From a virus: a DNA stretch of 21,211 bases. Below the pieces are notes generated by a model. The model made no database searches, was not told the origin of the DNA, and worked only from the letters and a program-made list of their open reading frames with translations. Every line of letters starts with the position of its first letter. Position 1 is the first letter of the stretch. The translations under genes were made by a program, and so were the position numbers. Shown here piece after piece: positions 8,109-16,062 of the stretch. The stretch spans positions 1-21,211 of IMG/VR virus record IMGVR_UViG_3300025759_000858; one strand, 5' to 3'.

Positions 8109-8776
8109 TGTCAGAACCAATAAACATAACGATATCCAACACAAATAGTGTTGACGTATCTGTTACCCCTGCAACAGACTATAAATCTATTGCTATAAAT
8201 GATGGCTCTAATGTTAGTTTGTCTATAGATAGTGAAGCGGGAAATGCAATAGTAGCAACACAACAATCTCCAACTTTAAGCGTATCAGTAACCGCCTCAG
8301 AAGCTTTAGACGTACAGACTAAACAAAAGATGTCTGTATCGGTAATCAACCCAAACAAGTATGTTTATACAGAAGGTTCTACTTGGGGAGATATTGTAGG
8401 TACTGTAACAGATCAAACAGACTTAGTAAACTACATCACAAGTAGGTTGTCATCTGATACTATTAATGATGCGGTAGATGTTTTGCAGGTTTTAGAGGAT
8501 GCGGGTCTTACACTTGCTGGAGATGCTATTGATGCAAAAGTACCGTTTACTATTTTTGGAAAAGATGAGAATAACAACCCCATAGTAATCCCACAAACAA
8601 CAACTCCACTTGGATACACACTTCCAAAACCTAATACCGAACTATTATCGGGTGTGCCTTACTTTATGGTGACTAAAAGTGATGGGACAAACATAAACCT
8701 AAGTTGGTTAAATCTTGGTTTTGCTTTAGGTGATGACGACCAATATATTTTAGACGGAGGAGAGTATGGCAGTTAA
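8108..8776 (+). CDS. Fibre-proximal tail protein of unknown function
   Basis: This 222-residue protein has no recognised catalytic motif. The N-terminal third is a run of Thr/Ser/Val beta repeats (VDVSVTPATDYKSIAINDG, LSVSVTASEALDV), like fibre shaft or Ig-like sequence. The middle contains a helical segment (TINDAVDVLQVLEDAGLTL). The end is a compact DGTNINLSWLNLGFALG region. It overlaps its upstream partner by 1 nt and the giant fibre gene by 11 nt, so the three are probably translated together. A connector or short-fibre role is inferred from position. Confidence 0.4.
   Translation: MSEPINITISNTNSVDVSVTPATDYKSIAINDGSNVSLSIDSEAGNAIVATQQSPTLSVSVTASEALDVQTKQKMSVSVINPNKYVYTEGSTWGDIVGTVTDQTDLVNYITSRLSSDTINDAVDVLQVLEDAGLTLAGDAIDAKVPFTIFGKDENNNPIVIPQTTTPLGYTLPKPNTELLSGVPYFMVTKSDGTNINLSWLNLGFALGDDDQYILDGGEYGS
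8756..8760 (+). promoter_or_regulatory. Shine-Dalgarno-like GGAGG before the fibre gene
   Basis: GGAGG, continuing as GGAGGAGAG, lies 5 nt before the fibre ATG at 8766, inside the last codons of the upstream gene. The other starts here mostly have A-rich leaders, as expected in Bacteroidota, so this purine box is atypical. It may simply encode the upstream Gly-Gly-Glu. Confidence 0.35.
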
Positions 8777-11700
8777 GATATTAGCAACACGAGGAACAGA
8801 GGCTCAGATACAAGCAGTAAGTTCCGCAAGTCAAAGACAAGGTCAGATTGCATACGCAACAGACACTAAAGAATTTTACGTTAGTGATGGTACGCAGTTT
8901 AATAAGATTACTGACCTTGAAAGCAATGGTAATTTTTATGTTGATGGAAACGTAGGTATTGGTACAACGAGTCCAACCGAAAAGTTGCACGTTAATGGTA
9001 CTGCACGAGTTAACAAACTTATAGGTAATTTCACTCCCTTTGATATTTATGCTGAATACACTAATAGAGGTCGTATAACACTATTTAGCAGTTCAAGTGG
9101 TGCAGATTCAACACTACACATGGCTTTCCTTACAAATGGTTCTATAAGAATGGTTCTTAATAGAGGCGGTAATGTAGGCATTGGAACAACAAGTCCTGCG
9201 GGTATACTTCATACTTATTCAACTTCTGCACCTGTTGTAGAAAGTCCTTCTAATGCAGGGTTGATAATTAGAAGAAATGACAATGTAGGATACTCATCAC
9301 TCCTTAAATACCATTCGGGCAATTCAGAAAAGTTTGTAGCAGGGTTATCGGATTCGGGGGATTTTACAGGTTCTACAGGTGAGGAGTATTTTATTGGTAC
9401 AACCAAAACAAACCCATTAGTAATATTAAAGAACGATGGTAAACTAGGTATTGGCGTTACCGACCCAGAACGTATTTTGGATGTTGGTAATACAATGATG
9501 GTTCGTCACGCAACTAACGCCAACAGAAAACTTGTTATTGGTTGGGGAAGTATGTATCCTTTAAGCGATACTGATGAGTTCCAATTCTTAAATGGACCAG
9601 CGTCTAATTCGGGAATGAGATTCTACGGAAGAACCCATTCTTCATCAGCAAGTAAGGGTAATCTGTTTTCTTCTACAGGGTTGATGATTGGAAAATCACT
9701 TACTGATTTACCCGATGCTAATACTCATGTTACGATTGGAGGGGCTGACACTGATACTATATTACTAAAAGTTCGTAATTACTCTAACGCAAATATATTT
9801 AGCGTTCTTGGTAGTGGCAACGTAGGTATCGGCACAACATCACCAAGTTCGCCATTAACAGTCGCAGGACGTGTTGATTTCCAAAATGATTTAAGACTTA
9901 GAGGAACAGATTCCGCTGCTAATCAAGGTGTAACAAGATTTTATGTAGATAGTAGTAACAAGTTTCATATTGATACTGCTAATGATGGTAATGACCTATT
10001 TGTAATAGACTCAGCAGGTAAAGTAGGTATTGGTACATCGAATCCAACCTCAAAACTACACGTTGAAGGCAATGCTTACATCAAAAACAATTTGCACGTT
10101 GAGGGTGACCTTACGATTGGAAAAATCTCTAACAACTCCGCATTACTTGATGTGGGAGGTAACTTCAATTTTGATACCGTTGCTGAGGTAAGCACTACTG
10201 ATGCCCTAAACTTTGTTGCTACGATTCAAAATGTAGCAGGAAATATTGACAACGGAAGTCATACCTACCACATAGTATACAAAACGGCTGATGGAGGGGA
10301 AACAGGTGCTTATAATAGCGTACTATTCAAAACGATAACGATTGTAGACAACACAACTGCGGGTCAAGTACAATTGACAGGCATTCCTACATCTCCTGAC
10401 CCTCGTGTAATTGCTCGTGATATTTATCGTACTCAAGCAAATCAAAGTCCATACTATGGTAAAAAGTTAGCAACCATTAACGACAACACCACAACAACAT
10501 ATACGGATAATTCCTCTGATAGCGCATTAGACCAAAACACTTTATTTTATAGAAAAGCAAATAGTACGGCAGGATATTTTTATAAAGACAACAATTTATT
10601 TGCTCAAGCAGGAAATGCACACTATACTTCTTTCGGTGTAAGTGCTTTACAATCTGTAACAATAGGACAAGACAATGTTGCTTTTGGTGGAAGCGCACTA
10701 CAGAATACTACAACAGGACGAGAAAATACCGCAGTAGGTTATTCAACAGGAGTAAACAATACTACAGGATATGGTAATACATACTTAGGATACGTTGCAG
10801 GATATAATAACCAAACAGGTCAAAGAAACACTGCGGTTGGAAGTTTTGCTTTAAGACAAGCAACACTATCATCTGCAAGTTATAATACCGCAGTAGGTCA
10901 AGGTGCTTTATGGAAACTTACTTCAAACAACAATCACAATACCGCTTTAGGTCATGCCGCAGGACAAGGGTATCAAGGACTATCTAATATACATATAGGC
11001 TCATATACAGGATATAAATCTACCGAAGGTAGTGGAGGAGATTATAACATTAATATCGGATATTATACAGGTAATGACACTACAGGTGACAACAATATTT
11101 TAATAGGTCGTCAATTACAAGCACCTAATTCAGCAGGAAATAACCAATTAAATATTGGTAATTTAATCTATGCTACAGGGTTAGGACTTGGCACAAATCA
11201 AGGCACAGGCAACGTGGGTATTGGAACTACAAATCCTGCTCATAAACTTGACGTAAGCGGTGATGTGCATTTAAACAACTTGCAACTAAGTGATTTTACA
11301 GGTGACATATACTTTGGTGTAAATAGTGCTAATAACAAGTTTAGTTACAATCAATGGTTAGCAAGTGCAAGTGGTGGTATGGTTATCAAGAATACCGCAA
11401 ACGCATCAACAGGACATATAGCGTTTGAAACCTCAACAGGTGAGGCTTTAAGAATTATACGGGGTGGGCAATTACTTTTAAACGCAACAACTACTTCTTT
11501 TAGTGATAAATTATACATCAACGGAGATGCTTATGTAAACGGAGCATGGAGAGTAGGTACAAGTACCACATATGTAGGAAAACTATATAATACATCGGGG
11601 ATATTAACTTTAGAGTCTGATAGTACACGAGACATACAATTCGGAAGTGTAACTAACGGAACTGCTATGTTTATCGAAGGTACTAACGGCAACGTAGGTA

Positions 11701-12746
11701 TAGGTACTACAAGTCCAATTTATAAATTAGATGTAAATGGTGAAGTAAAAAGTGATGCTTATAGAATAGATTTATCTGCTACAACTCAAAGAGCAATATC
11801 ATCTACAGGTACTGATAGCATACAGGTTGGTGACGCAGGAGTTAACGATATTAAATTTAAGAACGCTTCGGGTAATTCAGTTGTAATTGCCTCAACAGGA
11901 AGATTAGGTATTGGAACAACATCACCTGTTGCAAAATTAGATGTAGAGGGTCTTGTTATTGCAAGAAATAACGGATTTCAATTACGAGGCACAAGCCCAA
12001 GCACAACCACTTATACCTCAATAGAGCAAAACGGTACTGAAGGGGTATTTAGATTGTACAACGGCTCTAATTGGGGATTCATTGCAAGAGGTGTAGGCAA
12101 TAATCCGTATATAGGCGCATATCAAAATGGTAGTTTGCGTATTAGGGGATTTGGTGCTTCTGATGGCAGTGATAATGCTGCTGATAAAGACCTCGCTATT
12201 TTCGATTTTGCAAACGAAAGAGTTGGTATTGGTACGCCAAATCCAACAGAAAAGTTGCATGTCGTAGGTAAGGGAGTTTTTGAATCTATTGATATTTTTA
12301 AAGTAGACACTACAGCGAACCCAAGATTAAGAGTAGGTAGATATAACGCTGAAACTTTAAATTTTGATGTCGATGACATGGTTGCGAGGATTTATCACAA
12401 ACAAGACGAAACCGATTCAAGTGTACATAAATTAAATCTTACTGTTGATTCCGATTCAACAGGAGGCTCTGAAATAAATTTAGGCTTTAGAGACAACGAT
12501 GGTAGCAATGAATCAACCAAACTTGCAATACTTTCATCAGGCAACGTAGGTATTGGTACTACAAGTCCAGAAGCTACAGCTTTACTTGATGTAGCTTCAA
12601 CTACTAAAGGAGTGTTGTTTCCTCGAATGACAGCAGCACAACGAACAGCAATATCATCACCAGCAACAGGATTAATAGTCTATCAAACGGATTCAACAGA
12701 AGGTTTGTATATTTACAAATCAACAGGTTGGACACAAATAATTTAA
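8766..12746 (+). CDS. Large tail fibre with GIGTTSP repeats and YadA-like head repeats
   Basis: This 1326-residue fibre is the largest gene in the window and probably the host-recognition fibre. The N-terminus (ATRGTEAQIQAVSSASQRQGQIAYATDTKEFYVSDG) is a phage-fibre attachment pattern. Ten copies of a G(N/K/R)(V/L)GIGTTSP..KLxVxG unit then punctuate the chain; this unit is common in trimeric fibre and hemagglutinin-like proteins. Residues about 475-585 form an Ig/Fn3-like insert with ADGGETGAYNSVLF. Residues about 617-800 hold about nine repeats of the N(T/I)xxGxxxG type (NTAVGYSTG, NTALGHAAG), like the left-handed beta-roll head of YadA adhesins. The C-terminus (TKGVLFPRMTAAQRTAISS...STGWTQII) is a capping sequence seen in many such proteins. 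No S74 autoprotease/chaperone domain is seen. Trimeric assembly is inferred. Confidence 0.75.
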   Translation: MAVKILATRGTEAQIQAVSSASQRQGQIAYATDTKEFYVSDGTQFNKITDLESNGNFYVDGNVGIGTTSPTEKLHVNGTARVNKLIGNFTPFDIYAEYTNRGRITLFSSSSGADSTLHMAFLTNGSIRMVLNRGGNVGIGTTSPAGILHTYSTSAPVVESPSNAGLIIRRNDNVGYSSLLKYHSGNSEKFVAGLSDSGDFTGSTGEEYFIGTTKTNPLVILKNDGKLGIGVTDPERILDVGNTMMVRHATNANRKLVIGWGSMYPLSDTDEFQFLNGPASNSGMRFYGRTHSSSASKGNLFSSTGLMIGKSLTDLPDANTHVTIGGADTDTILLKVRNYSNANIFSVLGSGNVGIGTTSPSSPLTVAGRVDFQNDLRLRGTDSAANQGVTRFYVDSSNKFHIDTANDGNDLFVIDSAGKVGIGTSNPTSKLHVEGNAYIKNNLHVEGDLTIGKISNNSALLDVGGNFNFDTVAEVSTTDALNFVATIQNVAGNIDNGSHTYHIVYKTADGGETGAYNSVLFKTITIVDNTTAGQVQLTGIPTSPDPRVIARDIYRTQANQSPYYGKKLATINDNTTTTYTDNSSDSALDQNTLFYRKANSTAGYFYKDNNLFAQAGNAHYTSFGVSALQSVTIGQDNVAFGGSALQNTTTGRENTAVGYSTGVNNTTGYGNTYLGYVAGYNNQTGQRNTAVGSFALRQATLSSASYNTAVGQGALWKLTSNNNHNTALGHAAGQGYQGLSNIHIGSYTGYKSTEGSGGDYNINIGYYTGNDTTGDNNILIGRQLQAPNSAGNNQLNIGNLIYATGLGLGTNQGTGNVGIGTTNPAHKLDVSGDVHLNNLQLSDFTGDIYFGVNSANNKFSYNQWLASASGGMVIKNTANASTGHIAFETSTGEALRIIRGGQLLLNATTTSFSDKLYINGDAYVNGAWRVGTSTTYVGKLYNTSGILTLESDSTRDIQFGSVTNGTAMFIEGTNGNVGIGTTSPIYKLDVNGEVKSDAYRIDLSATTQRAISSTGTDSIQVGDAGVNDIKFKNASGNSVVIASTGRLGIGTTSPVAKLDVEGLVIARNNGFQLRGTSPSTTTYTSIEQNGTEGVFRLYNGSNWGFIARGVGNNPYIGAYQNGSLRIRGFGASDGSDNAADKDLAIFDFANERVGIGTPNPTEKLHVVGKGVFESIDIFKVDTTANPRLRVGRYNAETLNFDVDDMVARIYHKQDETDSSVHKLNLTVDSDSTGGSEINLGFRDNDGSNESTKLAILSSGNVGIGTTSPEATALLDVASTTKGVLFPRMTAAQRTAISSPATGLIVYQTDSTEGLYIYKSTGWTQII
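8946..12569 (+). repeat. Ten dispersed GIGTTSP-type repeats within the fibre gene
   Basis: Copies of a 30-base unit encoding G-x-V/L-GIG-TTSP begin at about 8946, 9168, 9438, 9816, 10017, 11208, 11688, 11898, 12219 and 12540. Spacing is irregular (about 200-1200 nt), so these are joints between modules rather than a simple tandem array. The copies at 11688 and 12540 differ by one base over the unit, enough to serve as short homology for module exchange. Confidence 0.7.
10615..11160 (+). repeat. YadA-like head repeat block in the fibre
   Basis: About nine degenerate repeats of roughly 20 residues have an N-x-x-x-G core (NVAFG, NTAVG, NTYLG, NTAVG, NTAVG, NTALG, NIHIG, NINIG, NILIG). This is the signature of the YadA-type trimeric beta-roll head. 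The protein-level repeat is clear; the DNA copies have diverged. Confidence 0.65.
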
Positions 12747-12754
12747 AAACAAAA

Positions 12755-13078
12755 ATGGCAAACACTTACACTTGGGATTGTAAAACAGTAGACACTTATC
12801 CCACCCACAACGAGCAGGCAGATGTAGTTTACAACGTACATTGGAGAGTAACAGGATCTGATGGTACAAATGAGACTACGCATATAGGAACTCAAACACT
12901 TGAAGTAGAAGATTTATCAAGTTTTACCGCATTTAACGAGGTTACTCATGCTAATGTAATTGAGTGGACTAAAGTCGCTTTAGGTGAAGAGAGAGTAACA
13001 GAGATACAAGAAGCGTTAGATGCAACACTTGTAGAGATGGCAACGCCTACTTCTGTCACTCGTGTTATTGAAGAGTAG
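12755..13078 (+). CDS. Small conserved phage protein next to tail fibre
   Basis: This 107-residue protein follows the fibre by 8 nt. The frame extends upstream to a TTG at 12728 inside the fibre gene, but the ATG at 12755 is preceded by an A-rich leader and is chosen. The sequence has a beta-rich N-terminal half (MANTYTWDCKTVDTYPT, then DVVYNVHWRVTGSDG) and a helical C-terminal half (TKVALGEERVTEIQEALDATL). I recall this arrangement from small proteins beside fibre genes in many tailed phages; their function is not established. A fibre assembly factor or minor tail subunit is a reasonable guess. Confidence 0.5.
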   Translation: MANTYTWDCKTVDTYPTHNEQADVVYNVHWRVTGSDGTNETTHIGTQTLEVEDLSSFTAFNEVTHANVIEWTKVALGEERVTEIQEALDATLVEMATPTSVTRVIEE

Positions 13079-13086
13079 TATATTTG
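13079..13086 (+). promoter_or_regulatory. Bacteroidota -7 promoter element (TATATTTG)
   Basis: TATATTTGTA begins immediately after the preceding stop and 24 nt before the next ATG, the same geometry as the motif ahead of the portal gene. Confidence 0.5.
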
Positions 13087-13102
13087 TATAAAATTTAATA
13101 CA

Positions 13103-13339
13103 ATGGAAAAACTAACAGAAGAAGAACTAAAATCCTTACAGGAAAGCGTTGGGAAACTCAACGAGTTTAAAATAGCACTTGCAGATGCAACTACTCAGAA
13201 GCATCTACTCCAACTAGAAGTAATAAAGCACAGCGAAACCCTTTCTGGTGTTCAACGAGGTTTAGAATCAAAGTACGGAAACATATCTATTGATATACAG
13301 ACGGGAGAGTACGAGTTACAGAAAGAAGAAACAGTTTAA
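13103..13339 (+). CDS. Small coiled-coil phage protein
   Basis: This 78-residue protein has a predicted helical coiled coil over about residues 3-58 (EEELKSLQESVGKLNEFK, then TQKHLLQLEVIKHSETL) and a short C-terminal tail SIDIQTGEYELQKEE. The layout, helix followed by (K)YG...I..QTGE, is recalled from small proteins after fibre genes in marine phages. It has no membrane segment and no catalytic motif. It has its own -7 motif and is closed by a strong hairpin terminator, so it may be expressed as a single gene. Function unknown. Confidence 0.55.
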   Translation: MEKLTEEELKSLQESVGKLNEFKIALADATTQKHLLQLEVIKHSETLSGVQRGLESKYGNISIDIQTGEYELQKEETV

Positions 13340-13360
13340 TTGTAACCGATTCATAATCAG

Positions 13361-13389
13361 AAGGCTGCATTTACGTGCAGCCTTTTTTT
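13361..13389 (+). terminator. Rho-independent terminator
   Basis: A perfect 9-bp stem AAGGCTGCA/TGCAGCCTT with loop TTTACG is followed by a run of T to 13389. It separates the fibre block from the signalling operon. Confidence 0.85.
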
Positions 13390-13390
13390 A

Positions 13391-13398
13391 TATCTTTG
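13391..13398 (+). promoter_or_regulatory. Bacteroidota -7 promoter element (TATCTTTG) for the signalling operon
   Basis: TATCTTTG follows the terminator T-run directly. Only 4 nt separate it from the ATG at 13403, so if used as a -7 element transcription would begin at or about the start codon, implying a leaderless or near-leaderless message. Confidence 0.45.
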
Positions 13399-13402
13399 TG
13401 TA

Positions 13403-13696
13403 ATGAAAGCGAAGAAGAAAGACTCAAGATTAGCAAGAGCTGGGGTATCTGGTTTCAATAAACCTAAGCGCACTCCTAGTCATCCTAAAAAGTCTCACAT
13501 CGTTGTAGCTAAGGTTGGAGATGTTATCAAAACCATTCGTTTTGGCGAACAAGGGGCAAGTACTGCTGGAAAGCCTAAAGCTGGAGAGTCCGATCGCATG
13601 AAGAAGAAACGTGCTTCTTTTAAAGCTCGTCATCGTAAAAACATTGCCAAAGGTAAGCTGTCTGCTGCATATTGGGCGAATAAGGTTAAGTGGTAA
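13403..13696 (+). CDS. Small basic conserved phage protein
   Basis: This 97-residue protein is rich in Lys/Arg, with the conserved blocks KPKRTPSHPKKSHIVVAK, IKTIRFGEQGAS and SFKARHRKNIAKGKLSAAYW followed by ANKVKW. I recall this family from many marine phages and some large viruses, with no established function; a nucleic-acid-binding or virion-packaged basic protein is plausible. The start is the only ATG before position 13590 in this frame. It overlaps the next gene by one base (TAATG), so it is the first gene of the operon that contains the two-component system. Confidence 0.7.
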   Translation: MKAKKKDSRLARAGVSGFNKPKRTPSHPKKSHIVVAKVGDVIKTIRFGEQGASTAGKPKAGESDRMKKKRASFKARHRKNIAKGKLSAAYWANKVKW

Positions 13697-13857
13697 TGAC
13701 GGAATCAGACTTCAGACTAATTCTACTAAACGCAACAGCCTTTACAATATCTATGGCTCAAGTTGAGATGGCTCTCAAGCTAATGCTTCTAATCGTATCT
13801 ATCGGATACACCTTACAACGCTGGTATCTTCTTCGGAAAGACAAGGCTAAAAAATGA
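13696..13857 (+). CDS. Small membrane protein (53 aa), holin-like candidate
   Basis: This is a short gene of 53 codons in the gap between the basic protein and the histidine kinase. It starts at the ATG overlapping the upstream stop (TAATG) and ends in ATGA overlapping the kinase start. The protein begins MTESDFRLILLNATAFTISM and has a hydrophobic stretch about residues 27-40 (LKLMLLIVSIGYTL) followed by a basic cytoplasmic tail (QRWYLLRKDKAKK). An amphipathic helix precedes it. Overlap on both sides and sensible composition argue that it is translated. A holin or a membrane partner of the kinase are both possible; nothing decides between them. Confidence 0.65.
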   Translation: MTESDFRLILLNATAFTISMAQVEMALKLMLLIVSIGYTLQRWYLLRKDKAKK

Positions 13858-15086
13858 AACTCTCGTTACTATCTAAGATATCTTTAGCAATAGCCATTGC
13901 TATTATGATATCTTTTTTCTCTTATCAAACGGCTTTAGTTATACAGTATACTAAACTTACTATGAAGTCTGTTTGGATAGGATGGGGAGCAGTAGTTTTA
14001 TTTATGCCGTTCTTTTTCTTTGTGGTAGTAGAGTATATTAGAAAAGTTAGATATAAGTTTCAGTCTATAGACGATACGCTTTCTGCGATTAATCAGTCTA
14101 ATGCCCTAGTAGAGTTTGATCCTGATGGTACAATACTTTCGTGTAACAATATATTTTGTCAAACAACAGGTTATTCCAAAGAAGAACTTGTAGGAAAATC
14201 ACACAGGATGCTTTTACCTAATACTATTGATGTTGATGGATACAAAAAGTTTTGGTACGATTTAAAAAAAGGCAAGGTTAAAAGTGGTGAGTTCTTACGG
14301 ATAAACAAAGAAGGTGAAGATTTTTGGATATACGGAAACTACAATCCTATTAAAAATCCATACGGAGAGGTTTATCGTGTGCTAAAGATTGCCTCTGATA
14401 TTACAGACAAAAAACTCATTGAGCTTGAGGTAAGCAAAAAGAATGGGTATCTAGAACACGCTGCAAAGATTCTAAGGCACGATATGCATTCTGGAATCAA
14501 TACATACATTCCTAGAGGATTAAACTCCTTAAAACGCAGATTAACACAACAAAAAATAATAGAGTTAAAAATATCAGCACCGCTTAAAATGATTCAAGAG
14601 GGGTTGATACACACACAAAAAGTATACAAGGGAGTCAAAGAGTTTACTAACCTTGTAAAGAATGATGCTCAACTAGAAAAGAACGTAGTAAACCTACGAG
14701 ATATTCTGTTGAGTTACTTATCGTCAACGTCATACATTAAACAGGTAGAAGTAAAAGAACTAGTAGATTATAAAGTCAATGAGGCTTTGTTTTGTACTGC
14801 TGTAGACAACTTAATTAGAAACGGACTAAAGTATAATGATAACTCTACAAAGCGAGTTTCTATTTACATGGAAAAAGAAAATACTTTAGTAGTAGAAGAC
14901 AACGGTAGGGGTATGTCTCAAGAAGATTTTGAGAGGTACTCTAAAGCTTACGCAAGAAAAGAAGACCAAGATGAAAACGGAAGCGGTCTTGGATTAAACA
15001 TTTGTGTAGCAATCGTTGAAGAACACGGTTTTAAAATAACAGCAGAAAAATTAGAACAAGGAACAAAAATAAGAATACAACTATGA
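13854..15086 (+). CDS. Membrane-bound PAS-domain sensor histidine kinase
   Basis: This 410-residue sensor kinase autophosphorylates on His and passes phosphate to a response regulator. Two membrane segments (about 9-30 and 39-62) are joined by a very short loop, so no periplasmic sensor domain exists. A PAS domain follows (about 75-185: NALVEFDPDGTILSCNN, TGYSKEELVGKSH, closing with ASDITDKK). The H-box is ILRHDMHSGIN with phospho-acceptor His209. The ATPase domain is intact: N-box VDNLIRNGLKYN (Asn319, Asn323), G1 box VEDNGRGM (348-354) and G2 box GSGLGLNI (376-383). It overlaps the upstream 53-residue gene and the downstream regulator by 4 nt each (ATGA), implying coupled translation. Active-site completeness suggests a working enzyme. 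Sensor kinases are rare in phages; the signal is unknown, probably cytoplasmic or in the membrane. Confidence 0.9.
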   Translation: MKLSLLSKISLAIAIAIMISFFSYQTALVIQYTKLTMKSVWIGWGAVVLFMPFFFFVVVEYIRKVRYKFQSIDDTLSAINQSNALVEFDPDGTILSCNNIFCQTTGYSKEELVGKSHRMLLPNTIDVDGYKKFWYDLKKGKVKSGEFLRINKEGEDFWIYGNYNPIKNPYGEVYRVLKIASDITDKKLIELEVSKKNGYLEHAAKILRHDMHSGINTYIPRGLNSLKRRLTQQKIIELKISAPLKMIQEGLIHTQKVYKGVKEFTNLVKNDAQLEKNVVNLRDILLSYLSSTSYIKQVEVKELVDYKVNEALFCTAVDNLIRNGLKYNDNSTKRVSIYMEKENTLVVEDNGRGMSQEDFERYSKAYARKEDQDENGSGLGLNICVAIVEEHGFKITAEKLEQGTKIRIQL

Positions 15087-15520
15087 TTGACTCTATATTA
15101 TTAGTAGATGACGAAGACTTATTTCACTTAGTGTTTGAGGATGCGTGTAGCCTTCTTGACATGACACTAAGCTTACAAGCATTAAACTCTTCAGACGAAG
15201 CAGACCGCCTCTTTAAAAAGTGGTTTGAAGAAAGTCCCGCAACAGATAGACCAGAGTGTGTGTTTGTAGACCTTAACATTATAGGATCTAGCTTTGATGG
15301 TATTGAACTAATACGCAAAATCAACACCGACTATGGTAATGGTGTGGTGATAGGTATTATCTCCTCATCAGATGACAACCAAGAAATTGATAAAGCGAAA
15401 GCTGTAGGCGCACAGTTTTGGATTATTAAGTCTGACGAAATAGAGCCACGCCTAGAGGAGTTTGTAAAAGACTACGATGGCTACGTGGCTAGAACTGCTC
15501 CATTTAAAATCTATAAATGA
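15083..15520 (+). CDS. Single-domain response regulator (receiver only)
   Basis: This 145-residue protein is a stand-alone receiver domain. The N-terminal SILLVDDED gives the acidic cluster (Asp9, Asp10, Glu11). The phospho-acceptor is Asp63 in CVFVDLNIIG. The signalling Ser/Thr is Ser94 in GIISSSDD, and the conserved Lys116 is in FWIIKSDE. There is no room for a DNA-binding or enzymatic output domain, so phosphorylated protein must act by binding a partner, in the manner of CheY- or Spo0F-type regulators. It overlaps the kinase by 4 nt and the next membrane gene by 4 nt, making the kinase the obvious phosphodonor. The start ATG is fixed by the overlap. The likely partner is the adjacent coiled-coil membrane protein or a host protein; this is inference. 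Confidence 0.9.
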   Translation: MIDSILLVDDEDLFHLVFEDACSLLDMTLSLQALNSSDEADRLFKKWFEESPATDRPECVFVDLNIIGSSFDGIELIRKINTDYGNGVVIGIISSSDDNQEIDKAKAVGAQFWIIKSDEIEPRLEEFVKDYDGYVARTAPFKIYK

Positions 15521-16062
15521 TAAATGGTAACGACACTATAAATGAAGCCTTACTAAAAGCAAAAGCTAAAAAGGTTTATTTAGAAGGAAACTTTGTAAAA
15601 ATAATCAAAGGTTCTTTAGATAAAGATGTCGTTACATATATAGAGGAGTGCAAGACAAAAGATAGATTAGCTAGAAAGAAAAGGCTTGATGTCACTAAGC
15701 AAGTACAGGCTCAGAACAAAGAACTTGAAGAGGCAGCTACGGTAAACAAGGCTCTTGTTATAGAACTTCAGAATGAGAAAGATGAAGCAGAGAAACTAAG
15801 AGACGAGGCTGTTGAGGATTTAGACCTCATGCAGAAGCGTACGCAGTTTGAATTGATAGGTCTTATTGTAAAGGTAGCTTTAGTTATCATTATAGGTGTA
15901 GGGGTGCTAACTACAATTATGTATGTTACAGCTATGTTGGCTAACAAAGACACCACAATACTTGGAAACGCTTGGAGTAATTTGTTTGGTATACTGCTGA
16001 CTAATAGCTTTAGTATTATAGGAACAATAATGGGAGTGAAGTATGCCACAGAAAAAAAATAG
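15517..16062 (+). CDS. Coiled-coil protein with two membrane segments
   Basis: This 181-residue protein has a basic N-terminal region (about 1-58, with DVVTYIEECKTKDRLARKKR), a charged coiled coil (about 60-110, KQVQAQNKELEEAATVNKAL and onward) and two hydrophobic segments (about 112-141 and 152-174) ending YATEKK. Both ends are therefore predicted to be cytoplasmic. No enzyme motif is recognised. It overlaps the response regulator by 4 nt and the next membrane gene by 20 nt, so it belongs to the same expression unit. The cytoplasmic coiled coil next to a receiver-only regulator makes it a candidate output partner; a lysis or inner-membrane function is an alternative. Confidence 0.7.
   Translation: MINGNDTINEALLKAKAKKVYLEGNFVKIIKGSLDKDVVTYIEECKTKDRLARKKRLDVTKQVQAQNKELEEAATVNKALVIELQNEKDEAEKLRDEAVEDLDLMQKRTQFELIGLIVKVALVIIIGVGVLTTIMYVTAMLANKDTTILGNAWSNLFGILLTNSFSIIGTIMGVKYATEKK

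Noticed and set aside
8946-12569. CRISPR-like array suggested by regularly recurring short repeats
   Set aside because: Spacing is irregular (200-1200 nt) and every repeat is in the fibre reading frame encoding GIGTTSP.
12728-12754. TTG start overlapping the fibre gene for the 107-residue protein
   Set aside because: The ATG at 12755 has an A-rich leader, and the extra residues look like fibre sequence read out of frame.
13696-13857. Calling the 53-residue membrane protein a holin outright
   Set aside because: It has one membrane segment and a basic tail, but nothing distinguishes a holin from a kinase-associated membrane peptide.
15083-15520. DNA-binding transcription factor
   Set aside because: The protein ends right after the receiver domain; no output domain is present.
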